From: an uncultured Clostridium sp.
GTDB taxonomy: Bacteria; Bacillota; Clostridia; TANB77; CAG-508
Length of the DNA: 56,579 bases
NCBI GenBank assembly: GCA_948436975.1
Contig: CAOJJB010000012.1
Span: 1 to 56,579, forward strand
Reading direction: 5' to 3'
Part shown: positions 1 through 8,222 of the stretch, in pieces
Position numbering within the stretch: the first letter of the stretch is position 1
How the letters are laid out: each line of letters starts with the position of its first letter
Program-made: the position numbers and the translations under genes
Notes under the pieces: model-generated
Seen by the model: only the letters and a program-made list of their open reading frames with translations
What the model was told of the DNA's origin: nothing
Databases searched by the model: none

Positions 1-869
1 TTATTCTCTTCCTGTGCTTTGCCTTTTGCATCTACTGAAACATCAGCTGTTTTATTCTCTTCCTGTGCTTTGCCTTTTGCATCTACTGAAACATCAGCTG
101 TTTTATCCTGTTCCTGTGCTTTTAAGGCACCTAAAGCTTCAGATTTTGATGGAATATTACTTCCAATAGCCTTCATCACCGCTCTTAGTTCATTATTAAG
201 TTCAATGATAATCTGTGTATCTGTAAAATAGTTTTGTCTTACTGTTAATGACATGCCATTAAAAGCACTTGCAGCCTCTTTCAGTTGCCAATATCTAATT
301 TTAGGGTCATTATGGAGAGAAGACATTGTTCTCTTCATCTTTTCATGTACAGCCTTAGCTTCTTCAGCTTCTTCAATTGCAGTCTTGGATACAAATCCCA
401 AGACTTTTATTTTCTCTTCTAAAGCTGAAATCTTCCCTTCTAAAGCTGCTATTTCCTTGTCTTTCTGAGTAGAAACTTTTCTTAATTCAATAATTTCCTG
501 CTCTTTTACCCCTATGCTACTGTCATAACTTTGCTGCATTTTTGATACTGCCTTCTCGTGGTTCTGTTTTCTTAACCTAACAATGTTTGTAGTCATTGAA
601 ATTTTTTTCATTAAATATGCATTTGTTTCCTCTAATTCAAGATTCCTGATGCTTAAATTTTCGCACATAAAACTCCAAATGCTGTTGTTAGTCTCCATTG
701 CTTCTTTCAAATGTTTTTTTCTTTCACTTATCACAAATGCCGTAATAGTAGCAATTAAAGTGTATAAATCTACTACTATCATTGCAGGACTCAAAAAAAC
801 ATCTACAATTCTCTCCTGTATTTCCATAGTCTGCAATAAAACCAATAAAATTAACCGCATAACGTTCAT
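1..869 (-). CDS. Partial membrane/coiled-coil protein with 17-residue tandem repeats
   Basis: An open frame of 289 codons runs off the left edge without a stop, so the C-terminus is missing. ATG at 869 is preceded by GAGG seven bases upstream. A hydrophobic segment at about residues 28-50 predicts one membrane helix. A Lys/Glu-rich heptad region at about 85-170 predicts a coiled coil. The visible end holds a 51-bp in-frame tandem repeat (1-51, 52-102, a diverged copy from 103) encoding AQEENKTADVSVDAKGK. Codon use is richer in G/C-ending codons than the neighbours, which suggests transfer. I do not recognise the family; a membrane-anchored filament, tape-measure or surface-stalk protein would fit. 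Confidence 0.75.
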   Translation of the reverse strand, partial: MNVMRLILLVLLQTMEIQERIVDVFLSPAMIVVDLYTLIATITAFVISERKKHLKEAMETNNSIWSFMCENLSIRNLELEETNAYLMKKISMTTNIVRLRKQNHEKAVSKMQQSYDSSIGVKEQEIIELRKVSTQKDKEIAALEGKISALEEKIKVLGFVSKTAIEEAEEAKAVHEKMKRTMSSLHNDPKIRYWQLKEAASAFNGMSLTVRQNYFTDTQIIIELNNELRAVMKAIGSNIPSKSEALGALKAQEQDKTADVSVDAKGKAQEENKTADVSVDAKGKAQEEN

Positions 870-929
870 ATTTTTACCTCTTCTTTCTCACTTATTTTTA
901 CTGTTACCGTTTTGAAAAAATAATTACAT

Positions 930-1127
930 TCAAGTCCATACGAATATAATATAATCTTTCTCCACTATGAAATTTCCACACTTGTAGTATTTATTCTCTA
1001 AAACACATACATTCGCGTCATTACGAATTTCAGTGAATCTATTAAGAATTACTAAAAAATAAATTTTATACTTTTTTCTATAAATTCTTTTAAAAATATA
1101 TACGCCTGAGTCATTACAGGTTTCCAT
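930..1127 (-). CDS. Small ORF, 65 aa, unknown
   Basis: A 65-codon frame lies between a good promoter (1268-1296) and the truncated repeat gene, same strand, and could be the first gene of that transcript. The upstream AGAGAA is a weak ribosome binding site. The sequence is basic and aromatic with four Cys (NDANVCVLENKYYKC) and no motif I recognise. It may be a leader ORF or a chance frame in the 5' UTR. Confidence 0.3.
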   Translation of the reverse strand: METCNDSGVYIFKRIYRKKYKIYFLVILNRFTEIRNDANVCVLENKYYKCGNFIVEKDYIIFVWT

Positions 1128-1267
1128 ATTCTCTTATAAAGACTTTTTAGAAAGCCATATAAATCCATTCATTCAAGATGTGAATATTCCTTTCTCGATG
1201 TATCAAGAAAAAAGTCATCTACTCAAATTACTACGAGTTGATTTTTTTCTATACACTACTGTTTTAT

Positions 1268-1296
1268 ATTATAACATAATTATGTAAATTTGGCAA
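1268..1296 (-). promoter_or_regulatory. Sigma-A-type promoter for the left-edge transcript
   Basis: Read on the minus strand: TTGCCA (1296-1291), 17-bp spacer, TATAAT (1273-1268). The transcript would have a 5' UTR of over 100 nt containing an imperfect dyad (1206-1224 with 1235-1250) before the 65-aa ORF and the truncated repeat gene. The dyad could be a regulatory hairpin. Confidence 0.6.
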
Positions 1297-1302
1297 TAGT
1301 TA

Positions 1303-1345
1303 TATAAATATCCACTTTTTTTCATATAAAAAGTGGATATTTATA
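1303..1345 (-). terminator. 18-bp perfect hairpin downstream of acyl-CoA synthetase
   Basis: 1303-1320 and 1328-1345 are perfect inverse complements around a 7-nt loop. It lies 26 bp past the stop of the synthetase gene and just upstream of the left-edge promoter. There is no long U-run after the stem, so terminator function is likely but not certain. Confidence 0.5.
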
Positions 1346-1370
1346 GTTTAATTTCATTAATTATGTTAAT

Positions 1371-3089
1371 TTAATTCAATATTTTCTTCATTTCTTCTTG
1401 TCTTTTAACTTTTTTTGTTGTAGTTTTAATTAATTCATTATTACTTAAAATTAAATTTTGTATATGTTTATACCTTGGAAATGTTGTATTTATCTCTTTT
1501 ATCTCATTCCAAATTATATTTTTTAGTTCATCTTCTGACTTATCTGAATATTTCTCTTTTGCAGTTTCCTTATCATATACTATTTTAACAGACAATTTTA
1601 TATCATTTTCATCTATTTCATTTGGTAAACCAAATACCATACTCTCTGATACTATTTCTAACCTATTTATTATAGTTTCTAGTTCTTCTGGAAATACTTT
1701 CTTTCCATTTTTTAAAACTATCATATTTTTATTTCTACCTGTAATATAAAGAATTCCCTTTTCATCAAAATATCCTAAATCTCCTGTATAAAACCAACCA
1801 TCTTTTAGGACTTCTGATGTAATTTCAGGCATTTCATAATATCCTAACATTATATTAGGACCTTTAACTCGTATTTCTCCAATTCCGTTTTCATCCTTAT
1901 TTACGATTTCTATTATATCATTAATCATAGGTTTTCCAACAGAACCACTTTTTTGTACATTATAATTTTCAGCTGAAATAACTGGAGAAGTTTCACTTAA
2001 TCCATATCCTTGTAATGTTATTATTCCTAAATCGTTAAATCCTTTTAAAATCTCTGCATCTGCTGGTGCTCCACCTGATATTACAAGTCTTAATTCTCCA
2101 CCTAAAGCATCTATTACTTGCTTAAAAATTTTCCTTCTCATGTCTATACCAAATTTTAATAGAAAATTACTTATTTTTCGTGCAAATTTTATTAATTTCT
2201 CTTTTCCTTGTTTTCTTATTTCTTTCATTATTGTTTTATAAATAGCTTCTGTTAAAACTGGAACTCCAACAAAAACTGTTACTTTATATTCATTTAAATT
2301 TTGTTTTATATATCTTAATCCATCTGGAAATACTGTTTTTACTCCATTTGCAATCATCATTATTAAACAAGTTGAACCAAATATATGATGGAATGGTAAA
2401 AAAGCTATATTTGTATCTGTTTCTCTTATATCTTCAACAGATTGCATTGCATATATATTTGATGCTATGTTTCTTTGTGAAAGCATTACTGCCTTAGATT
2501 GTGAAGTAGTACCAGATGTAAAAAGTAATATATTCATTATATCTTCATTTATCTCATAATTTAAATATTCTCTCTCTTCATTACTCAATAAAGCTTCACC
2601 TTCAACTAAAAGTTCTTTTATAGATTTATAATTTTCTAATTCACTCATACATATAAATTCTGTTAGATTTGTTTTATTACTTTCTTTAATACTTGATATT
2701 TTGTCTTTTAGTTTTTCGTCAAATATAATACAATCTGCTTTACTTCTAATTAAAGAGTTTTCTAATTCATCATACTGTAAATCTTTATCTAAAGGAATAG
2801 ATACTATACCACCTAATAAATTTGCCAAATGTCCTATAACCCATTCATATCTGTTCTTTCCAATTATTGCAACTCTTTTATCACGTAATCCCATTTTAAA
2901 AAACGCTGTTCCTAACTTGTTTATATCTTCTAATAATCTTTTATATGTTATATTATCATATTTTATTTTTTTATTTTCTTGATTTTTTATTACAAAAGCT
3001 ATATTATTTGTATATTTTGATACAGAATTATATATTATTTCCTTTATATTTTTATATTCTTTAACTTCAAAAATTTTATCATTTTCCAT
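1371..3089 (-). CDS. Long-chain acyl-CoA synthetase (AMP-forming, FadD-like)
   Basis: A 572-aa ANL-superfamily adenylate-forming enzyme, activating a fatty acid to acyl-AMP and then acyl-CoA at the membrane. Visible motifs: P-loop TSGTTSQSKA at residues 191-200 (Ser replaces the usual Gly-x-Pro), GYGLSETSPV, the WFYTGDLGYF adenine/ribose region, the GRNKNMIVLKNGKKVFPEELE hinge, and a C-terminal TTTKKVKR with the expected catalytic Lys. The length is normal. GAGGAG precedes the ATG. It appears monocistronic. The exact chain-length preference cannot be read from sequence. Confidence 0.88.
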   Translation of the reverse strand: MENDKIFEVKEYKNIKEIIYNSVSKYTNNIAFVIKNQENKKIKYDNITYKRLLEDINKLGTAFFKMGLRDKRVAIIGKNRYEWVIGHLANLLGGIVSIPLDKDLQYDELENSLIRSKADCIIFDEKLKDKISSIKESNKTNLTEFICMSELENYKSIKELLVEGEALLSNEEREYLNYEINEDIMNILLFTSGTTSQSKAVMLSQRNIASNIYAMQSVEDIRETDTNIAFLPFHHIFGSTCLIMMIANGVKTVFPDGLRYIKQNLNEYKVTVFVGVPVLTEAIYKTIMKEIRKQGKEKLIKFARKISNFLLKFGIDMRRKIFKQVIDALGGELRLVISGGAPADAEILKGFNDLGIITLQGYGLSETSPVISAENYNVQKSGSVGKPMINDIIEIVNKDENGIGEIRVKGPNIMLGYYEMPEITSEVLKDGWFYTGDLGYFDEKGILYITGRNKNMIVLKNGKKVFPEELETIINRLEIVSESMVFGLPNEIDENDIKLSVKIVYDKETAKEKYSDKSEDELKNIIWNEIKEINTTFPRYKHIQNLILSNNELIKTTTKKVKRQEEMKKILN

Positions 3090-3112
3090 TTTTTTATATC
3101 TCCTCGTCTTTT

Positions 3113-3368
3113 ATACTATATGTAATAATATTTATTATCTAATATAATTATACACTATTGCAAGACGAAATTAATTAAACTGGTAGGTCAGTATAATTCT
3201 ATTATATCCATTTTTTCAAAATTTGTTTTGAAATATTCAAATTTCCTTTTCCCACACCTATTTGAATTTATGATTTTAATTCTCCATAATAATTACTTCC
3301 ATCACTTATAATAAAATTATTTTTTATAACATACTATTAATATATCAATTTTTCCATTGTCTTCCTTT
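3113..3368. other. Decayed intergenic stretch
   Basis: There is no intact gene. On the minus strand short coding-like runs occur between stops (for example a frame reading NNFIISDGSNYYGELKS, then IQIGVGKGNLNIS), which suggests remnants of a gene downstream of the deleted NUDIX. No RNA gene or strong hairpin was seen. Confidence 0.3.
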
Positions 3369-3512
3369 CTAATATGTATATAAATTATAATTAATTAATT
3401 TTTCTCCATCATATTGAAATTTTATTGTAAAAAAAGAGTTTTCTTTTTTTGTTCTATGTAACATTAAATATTTATTATCTTTTTCAATGTAACATAATGT
3501 TGAAATTATCAT
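3369..3512 (-). pseudogene. Internally deleted NUDIX hydrolase remnant
   Basis: ATG at 3512 with AAGGAG upstream opens a 47-codon frame. It begins like an 8-oxo-dGTP diphosphatase-type NUDIX (MIISTLCYIEKDNKYLMLHR) and continues into a stretch resembling a NUDIX C-terminal strand (FFTIKFQYDGEKLINY). The Nudix box and about 90 residues that should lie between are absent. This fits an in-frame internal deletion that left the start signals intact. No catalytic function is possible. Confidence 0.55.
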
Positions 3513-3563
3513 TTTTCTCTCCTTTTCTATATTCTTACTATATTTTTTATTACTATAAATATT

Positions 3564-4523
3564 TTAACGACCTTGATATTGTGTTAACTTTTCTAATACA
3601 ATATTTAAATTATTTTGATGTTCTAAAAAAGTGGCTATAATTTCATTTTTAGTTACATCTTTTATTGGTTCTTTTATTTTTCTTTCTACTTTTTTTATTG
3701 CTTTTTTTAAAGTATCCATCCCTAATCTATCTTTTAATTCTAAAAAGATTTCATAATATCTTTTATCAGATCTTTTTAAAAATCTCTCTACTTCTGTATA
3801 AATTCTTGGAGTTTCATATTTCTTTTTGTTTATTGGATCTACAATTATACCTGTAAAAAAATATTCTTTTTTGAAAGTTTCTCCATGATCAAATGCTGGT
3901 ACAAGATTAGCATCATTTTCGCTTTCTTCTATAATCCAATTACTAGAATTTCTATCTTGATTATATATTAACATATCACAAATATGATTTATACAAAGTT
4001 GTTGCATTAATTTTCTAACAATTTCATTTTTATTATCATATTCTCTAAAGTGATCTTCTAATACTTGCCATATTAATTCAAGATTATTTTTTTTATCTCT
4101 AAAAGGAGCTGAAAATCTCTCATATTCTTCCAATAAAAAACTTCTAAATTCCTTATCTTTTGAATTATCTGCTTCTTTTGGCAGTTTTTTTATATAATCT
4201 TCAAAAAGATCTTCTCCACTATAATACTTATAACCTTTTTTATTAAAATCCTTTGATATAACACCATAATAATCTCCTATATGTATTAAATCATATTTAA
4301 TATTAGGTCTTTTAGCTATATCTAACATTTCATTAACAATTAATTCTGTAATAGCTTCTACATAGCTACATTCTTTAAAAACAAATTTTTTTTCTCCTAT
4401 CTTAATAACTAATCTTTTAGACATATTTAAAGAAAAATCTTCTACAATTCCTCTTTCTATTAACGTTTCTAAATCTACATTTAGAAGTTCATTAAACTCC
4501 ACAAACCCATTAATTCGTTTCAT
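3564..4523 (-). CDS. HipA-like serine/threonine kinase, orphan
   Basis: A 319-aa protein with the HipA C-terminal kinase signature: DMLIYNQDRNSSNW (catalytic Asp and metal-binding Asn; the usual His after DR is Asn here) and a DFG-like PAFDHGETF further on. An N-terminal segment KRLVIKIGEKKFVFKE could supply the ATP-binding Lys. HipA enzymes phosphorylate targets such as GltX and pair with a HipB antitoxin; no HTH partner lies next to it. It could therefore be a housekeeping HipA-fold or CtkA-like kinase rather than a toxin. AAGGAT precedes the ATG. Confidence 0.7.
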   Translation of the reverse strand: MKRINGFVEFNELLNVDLETLIERGIVEDFSLNMSKRLVIKIGEKKFVFKECSYVEAITELIVNEMLDIAKRPNIKYDLIHIGDYYGVISKDFNKKGYKYYSGEDLFEDYIKKLPKEADNSKDKEFRSFLLEEYERFSAPFRDKKNNLELIWQVLEDHFREYDNKNEIVRKLMQQLCINHICDMLIYNQDRNSSNWIIEESENDANLVPAFDHGETFKKEYFFTGIIVDPINKKKYETPRIYTEVERFLKRSDKRYYEIFLELKDRLGMDTLKKAIKKVERKIKEPIKDVTKNEIIATFLEHQNNLNIVLEKLTQYQGR

Positions 4524-4650
4524 ATTTTTATCCTTATATTATTATTTATACATTTATATTTTATATTATTTTGTAATAAAAGTAAAATGCTATTTAATGG
4601 TATATTTTTCTTTTTTTTAGGAAATACTTCTTTTAAAGAGGTGATTAAAT

Positions 4651-4824
4651 ATGACAAGTAAAGAACTTTTATATATTGAAGATGCTTTAGGACATGAAAA
4701 TTTTATGAAATCATGTGCTTCTAAAACATCTAGTAAATTAACAGATCCTACTCTTTCAACTTATATTGGAGAGTTATCTATAAAACATAATGAATTATTT
4801 AACAAATTTTCAAATTTATTATAG
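4651..4824 (+). CDS. Small coat-associated helical protein (57 aa)
   Basis: ATG at 4651 follows GAGGTG; the 57-codon frame (starting MTSKELLYIEDALGHENF) ends nine bases before the next gene, with that gene's GGAGGA in the gap. Two amphipathic helices are predicted, like half of a ferritin-type hairpin. A short helical protein directly in front of a CotF-family gene is a common arrangement in Clostridia. Role inferred: spore coat component, mother cell. Confidence 0.7.
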   Translation: MTSKELLYIEDALGHENFMKSCASKTSSKLTDPTLSTYIGELSIKHNELFNKFSNLL

Positions 4825-4833
4825 GAGGAACTT

Positions 4834-5079
4834 ATGCAAGATAAAGATTTAATGGAAAATGAACTATTGGTTATAAAAGGTGTTTGTGATTTATATCTTC
4901 ATGGGGCGCTTGAAGCTTCTACCTATGAAGTACACTGTGCTTTTAAAGAGGCTTTAAATGAATCTTTAGATATTCAAAATAAAATTTATAATCTAATGAA
5001 AGAAAAAGGTTGGTATACAACTCAAAATGTAGAACAGCAAAAAATTGATTCTACTAAACAAAAATTTATGGCTCAATAG
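4834..5079 (+). CDS. CotF-family spore coat protein
   Basis: 81 aa. It matches the Coat_F domain pattern: an N-terminal DKDLMENELLVIKGVCDLY helix, then ALNESLDIQNKIYNLMKEKGWY, the typical Met-x-x-x-Gly-Trp-Tyr ending of the family. It is shorter than full two-hairpin CotF proteins. GGAGGA lies eight bases upstream. It is the second gene of a two-gene operon closed by the hairpin at 5112-5150. Expected in the coat layer, made in the mother cell. Confidence 0.82.
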   Translation: MQDKDLMENELLVIKGVCDLYLHGALEASTYEVHCAFKEALNESLDIQNKIYNLMKEKGWYTTQNVEQQKIDSTKQKFMAQ

Positions 5080-5111
5080 TTTTTTAGAAGATATTATCTC
5101 ACTAAATAACT

Positions 5112-5150
5112 AAAAAAGCATTTTAGATTTTAATTCTAAAATGCTTTTTT
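5112..5150. terminator. Bidirectional rho-independent terminator
   Basis: 16-bp perfect stem (5112-5127 with 5135-5150), 7-nt loop, A-run on the left and T-run on the right. It sits between the convergent CotF operon and the SDR gene and can serve both. Confidence 0.85.
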
Positions 5151-5173
5151 ACATTAGTTTATAATATAATAAA

Positions 5174-5845
5174 TTATTTTATATTTTTCCTATTTATTGT
5201 TATTTCGCTAACTTCTATTTTCTTTGGTAATGTTAAAATATATAATATAAGTTTACCAATATCTGCTGGGTCCATCCATTCATCAGAATTTTTTATTTCT
5301 TCACCTGTAACTTTAGCAACAATTCTAGTATTCATACCTCCAACATTAAATTGGATTACACGACAATTGCATTTTTTTAATTCTAATTGCAAATTATAAC
5401 TTGCTCCTCTTAATGCCCATTTTGAAGTAGTATATGCTAGTTGATTTTCATATCCACTTTTTGTACCTACTGTTGATCCAACATTTATAATATCAGCATT
5501 ATTTTGTTTTATTAGGTCAAAAAGTTCAGATATTATAAATATTGGCGCAATAGTATTCACTTTCATCACATTTTCTAAACTAGAATAATTAATTTCTTCT
5601 ATTTTTTCTACTGATGCTATACCAGCACAATTTACCAATGCATCAAATTTATTATAAATTCTTTTTATTTCTTCACAGGAATTCTTTATGGAATTTTCAT
5701 CAGATAAATCTGTATATATATGTATACAATCATATCTTGGCTTTGTTCTACATAAAGCAATTATATTTATATTATTTTCTATACATATTTTTGCAAATTC
5801 TTTTCCTAAACCATCACTAGCTCCTGTTAATATTATATTTTTCAC
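5174..5845 (-). CDS. SDR-family NAD(P)-dependent oxidoreductase
   Basis: 223-aa classical short-chain dehydrogenase/reductase. TGASDGLG is the cofactor-binding motif at the N-terminus, NCAG follows near residue 72, and the catalytic set is Ser in NVGSTVGT and YTTSK. GTG start at 5845 with AAGGAG seven bases upstream. The substrate cannot be inferred. It lies 31 bp downstream of the HAD gene, same strand, and probably is cotranscribed with it. Confidence 0.85.
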   Translation of the reverse strand: MKNIILTGASDGLGKEFAKICIENNINIIALCRTKPRYDCIHIYTDLSDENSIKNSCEEIKRIYNKFDALVNCAGIASVEKIEEINYSSLENVMKVNTIAPIFIISELFDLIKQNNADIINVGSTVGTKSGYENQLAYTTSKWALRGASYNLQLELKKCNCRVIQFNVGGMNTRIVAKVTGEEIKNSDEWMDPADIGKLILYILTLPKKIEVSEITINRKNIK

Positions 5846-5876
5846 AAAAAACTCCTTTATATAAAACTTCTAATTT

Positions 5877-6599
5877 TTATTCTAATTCTTTTTTTATGTA
5901 ATCTAACATTTCATTAAAGTCTTTAAATCTATAATCTGCCAAATTATTTATTTCTTCTCTATTACAATCTGAATATTTATCATATATTACTACTACTTCT
6001 ATATTAGCATTTTTAGCTGCTTTTATTCCCATAATTGCATCTTCTACTATCAAACATTCTTCTGGTTTTACTTTTAATTTTTCTAATATTTTATAATGTA
6101 TTTCTGGATGTGGTTTTAAATATTTTACATCTCCTTTAGAATATATTATTTCAAAGATTTCTTCAAAATCTGCCTTGCTTTTTAAATTTTTATTATAGTT
6201 TTTGTATTTTTCTATTGTTATATCATTTGTTGCACTTGCAATAACTAGTATAAATCCCTTTTGTTTTAGATATTTTAAAACTTTTTCTGCATTTGGTTTA
6301 TAATCCACTACTTCTTTTAAATATTTATCTGCTATTTCATATCTTAACTTTTTTATTTCTTGTTTAGTCATTGTAGAATCATATTTTTCTTTTAGAAATC
6401 CACAATATTCTAAATATGCATCTTCACACATTTTATACTCAATTAATTTTTCATCTCTTTGTTGTCCTATATCTACATTGCCTATTTCCTTTTTTCCTAC
6501 TTTTTTTATTAATGTTTTATCTATTTCATTCCATATTCCTACAGAATCTATTAATGTTCCATCTAAATCGAATATAATAACTTTTTTATTTTCTAGCAT
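5877..6599 (-). CDS. HAD-IA phosphatase (beta-phosphoglucomutase-like)
   Basis: 240 aa. DLDGTLIDSVGIW holds the nucleophile Asp and the acid/base Asp; ASATND is motif II, KPHPEIH carries the motif III Lys, and VEDAIMGIKAAKNAN is motif IV. A helical cap lies between motif I and about residue 100. Likely a small sugar- or nucleotide-phosphate phosphatase. GGGAG precedes ATG. It follows the broken NUDIX gene by about 15 bp. Confidence 0.85.
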   Translation of the reverse strand: MLENKKVIIFDLDGTLIDSVGIWNEIDKTLIKKVGKKEIGNVDIGQQRDEKLIEYKMCEDAYLEYCGFLKEKYDSTMTKQEIKKLRYEIADKYLKEVVDYKPNAEKVLKYLKQKGFILVIASATNDITIEKYKNYNKNLKSKADFEEIFEIIYSKGDVKYLKPHPEIHYKILEKLKVKPEECLIVEDAIMGIKAAKNANIEVVVIYDKYSDCNREEINNLADYRFKDFNEMLDYIKKELE

Positions 6600-6613
6600 A
6601 TTTACTCCCTAAA

Positions 6614-7060
6614 TTATTTTCTTACATATTTTGTTGTATCAAATATTTCTAATGGAAATACATTGTTATTTTCTGCATTTCTAATATGATTTGAGTTTAT
6701 CTCATATCCTCTTAATTCTTTGTCTGACATATTTTTTAATTCTTCTATATCTATCTATTTTACATCTAATATTTCTTTTTTATCAAATTTTATATTTTCT
6801 TCTATTAAGTCTGCCATAAATTTTACATGAAAGTGTGATTTACCATTTATATCTACTTTTACAATCGGTAAAACTCCTGTTAATTTTACTTTACATCCTG
6901 TTTCTTCATATACTTCTCTTATTGCTGTTTCTGTTAATTGTTCTGTTTCATCCGCATGACCTGCTGGAATATTCCATTGCCCATAATATGATTCTTTAGC
7001 CTCTTGCACCATTAATATTTTATTATCTTTTTTTATAACACATCCTGCTATAATTACCAT
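6614..7060 (-). pseudogene. NUDIX hydrolase with in-frame TAG
   Basis: ATG at 7060 (AGGTGG upstream; an earlier in-frame GTG overlaps that site). The Nudix box is intact: GHADETEQLTETAIREVYEE fits G-x5-E-x7-REUxEE. TAG at 6755-6757 then ends the frame after EILDVK. The same frame continues for 46 clean codons (IDIEELKNMSDKELRGYEIN and on) to TAA at 6614, a normal NUDIX C-terminus. The interrupted position is where families of this type have Trp, so TGG to TAG by one transition is the simplest explanation. The product is either C-terminally truncated or the stop is a sequence error. Confidence 0.8.
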
Positions 7061-7081
7061 TTTTACCACCTATTAATATTA

Positions 7082-7342
7082 TTATTTATTTTTTTCCCAA
7101 ATATTTCTTACTATTTTTAATGACATTGTTGATAATGTAAATCCTATTACTGGTACTAATGAACTTAACCATATATTATTAAATTTATTTATAATATATG
7201 TATATATAACTACTACTATATAAGTTAATGTACAAATACATATCTTTCTAGTCCAGCTGGTTTCCCAAGCCTTATCTAATTCCACCTTTTTATTTCTTTC
7301 TTTTATTTTTTCAATTTCATTTTCTAAGTCTTTATTATCCAT
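7082..7342 (-). CDS. Small two-helix membrane protein (86 aa)
   Basis: A charged N-terminal coiled segment (NKDLENEIEKIKERNKKVEL) is followed by two hydrophobic helices at about residues 34-52 and 58-76. It has an AGAGG-like site upstream. Family unknown to me. It is followed 21 bp later by the NUDIX gene, same strand. Confidence 0.6.
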   Translation of the reverse strand: MDNKDLENEIEKIKERNKKVELDKAWETSWTRKICICTLTYIVVVIYTYIINKFNNIWLSSLVPVIGFTLSTMSLKIVRNIWEKNK

Positions 7343-7347
7343 TTTCT

Positions 7348-7518
7348 TTACCTCTTTAATTTATTTATATTTTCTATAAAATTATTTCTTAATTCTTTTA
7401 GTCCTAACTTTTCTTTTAATATTACTGTATAATTTTTTTCAATTTTTTCTCCATTACTAGGATTGTATCCTCAAGTAATACTATCTCCTAATATGTTCAT
7501 TATCTCATATTTATACAT
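7348..7518 (-). pseudogene. GDSL/SGNH-hydrolase N-terminal remnant with in-frame TGA
   Basis: ATG at 7518 with GAAAGG upstream opens a frame reading MNILGDSIT then TGA (7471-7473) then GYNPSNGEKIEKNYTVIL. GDSITWGY is the block I signature of SGNH hydrolases, so TGA stands at the Trp position. The frame then ends at TAA 7348 after 57 codons, far short of the roughly 200 of the family, so the 3' part is also lost. The next gene starts right after it. Confidence 0.7.
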
Positions 7519-7660
7519 TTTTTACCTTTCATATATGTAACTTTTTAATCTACAAAAAAATTATAATTCAAAATTGTTAAAAAATCAATAAAAATGCTAA
7601 TTGTATATCTCTTACTCATTAAAATTTTTATATTTATTTTGTTATACAAGATTAGCTAAA

Positions 7661-7703
7661 TTTTATATAGTAGGAAGTTTGTTAAACTTCCTACTATATA
7701 AAA
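7661..7703. repeat. 20-bp perfect hairpin
   Basis: 7661-7680 and 7684-7703 are perfect inverse complements around a 3-nt loop. It lies just downstream of the terminator of the 7728 gene, so it is either a second terminator or the scar or end of a mobile sequence. The surrounding 7519-7711 stretch holds no other recognisable feature. Confidence 0.7.
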
Positions 7704-7711
7704 AATCTAAA

Positions 7712-7740
7712 AATAGCGAACTAAACTTCAATTCGCTATT
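7712..7740 (-). terminator. Terminator overlapping the stop codon of the 7728 gene
   Basis: 9-bp stem (7712-7720 with 7732-7740) on the minus strand followed by TTTTTAGATTTTTT. The TGA stop of the gene lies inside the loop and the last codons form the first stem arm. Confidence 0.8.
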
Positions 7741-8189
7741 GGGTTCTTGGACACACATCTAATCGACAGCTCGTTACTCTCTTTAACATGAATTTCATAT
7801 TCTTTTGAGTATTCTTCATGAATACATGTAATAACTTCATTTACATCACACTCTAAAGGCAACGAGATTTTCATCCTCTCTACTTTTATATCTTTGTCTA
7901 CTTGAGTTTTGCTGAGAAAAATTTCTACAATCTCTTCTGCAATATCTCTAACCATTTTTCCAGGTTCTAAACTTTTTTTAGGAGCAATCTTTTCCCGATA
8001 GCCTATAGCTAAATGGTGTGCACCTTTTGGGTGTGATTTATATTGAGGATAATTTTCTTCAATATATTTAGCTATCATCTCTGCATCATATTTAGGAATA
8101 TAAACCTTTATTGATACAAGTTGTATATTACTTTTCTGTTGCATCTGACTCCGAAACGACAAAATGCATTTTTTGGCAATATTCTCCAT
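7728..8189 (-). CDS. Orphan accessory protein, 153 aa, unknown
   Basis: I do not recognise it. It appears to contain two similar halves, each with a strand-helix unit: VSIKVYIPKYDAEMIAKYIE (about 25-44) and VERMKISLPLECDVNEVITC (about 103-122), which suggests an internal duplication of a small alpha/beta domain. GGGAGG precedes ATG. It has its own promoter (8223-8251) and a terminator overlapping its stop, so it is a self-contained unit, and its codon use is less AT-biased than the neighbours. This fits a recently acquired gene. Confidence 0.65.
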   Translation of the reverse strand: MENIAKKCILSFRSQMQQKSNIQLVSIKVYIPKYDAEMIAKYIEENYPQYKSHPKGAHHLAIGYREKIAPKKSLEPGKMVRDIAEEIVEIFLSKTQVDKDIKVERMKISLPLECDVNEVITCIHEEYSKEYEIHVKESNELSIRCVSKNPIAN

Positions 8190-8222
8190 ATATTCTACCC
8201 TCCCAATATTTATTTATATAAT

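Noticed and set aside
1-102. CRISPR-like direct repeats
   Set aside because: The 51-bp units are contiguous with no spacers and in frame in a protein.
19-915. Plus-strand open frames at the left edge
   Set aside because: They are mirror frames of the truncated minus-strand coiled-coil gene, which has a ribosome binding site, a coiled-coil pattern and in-frame repeats; the Ser/Ala-rich plus-strand peptides do not.
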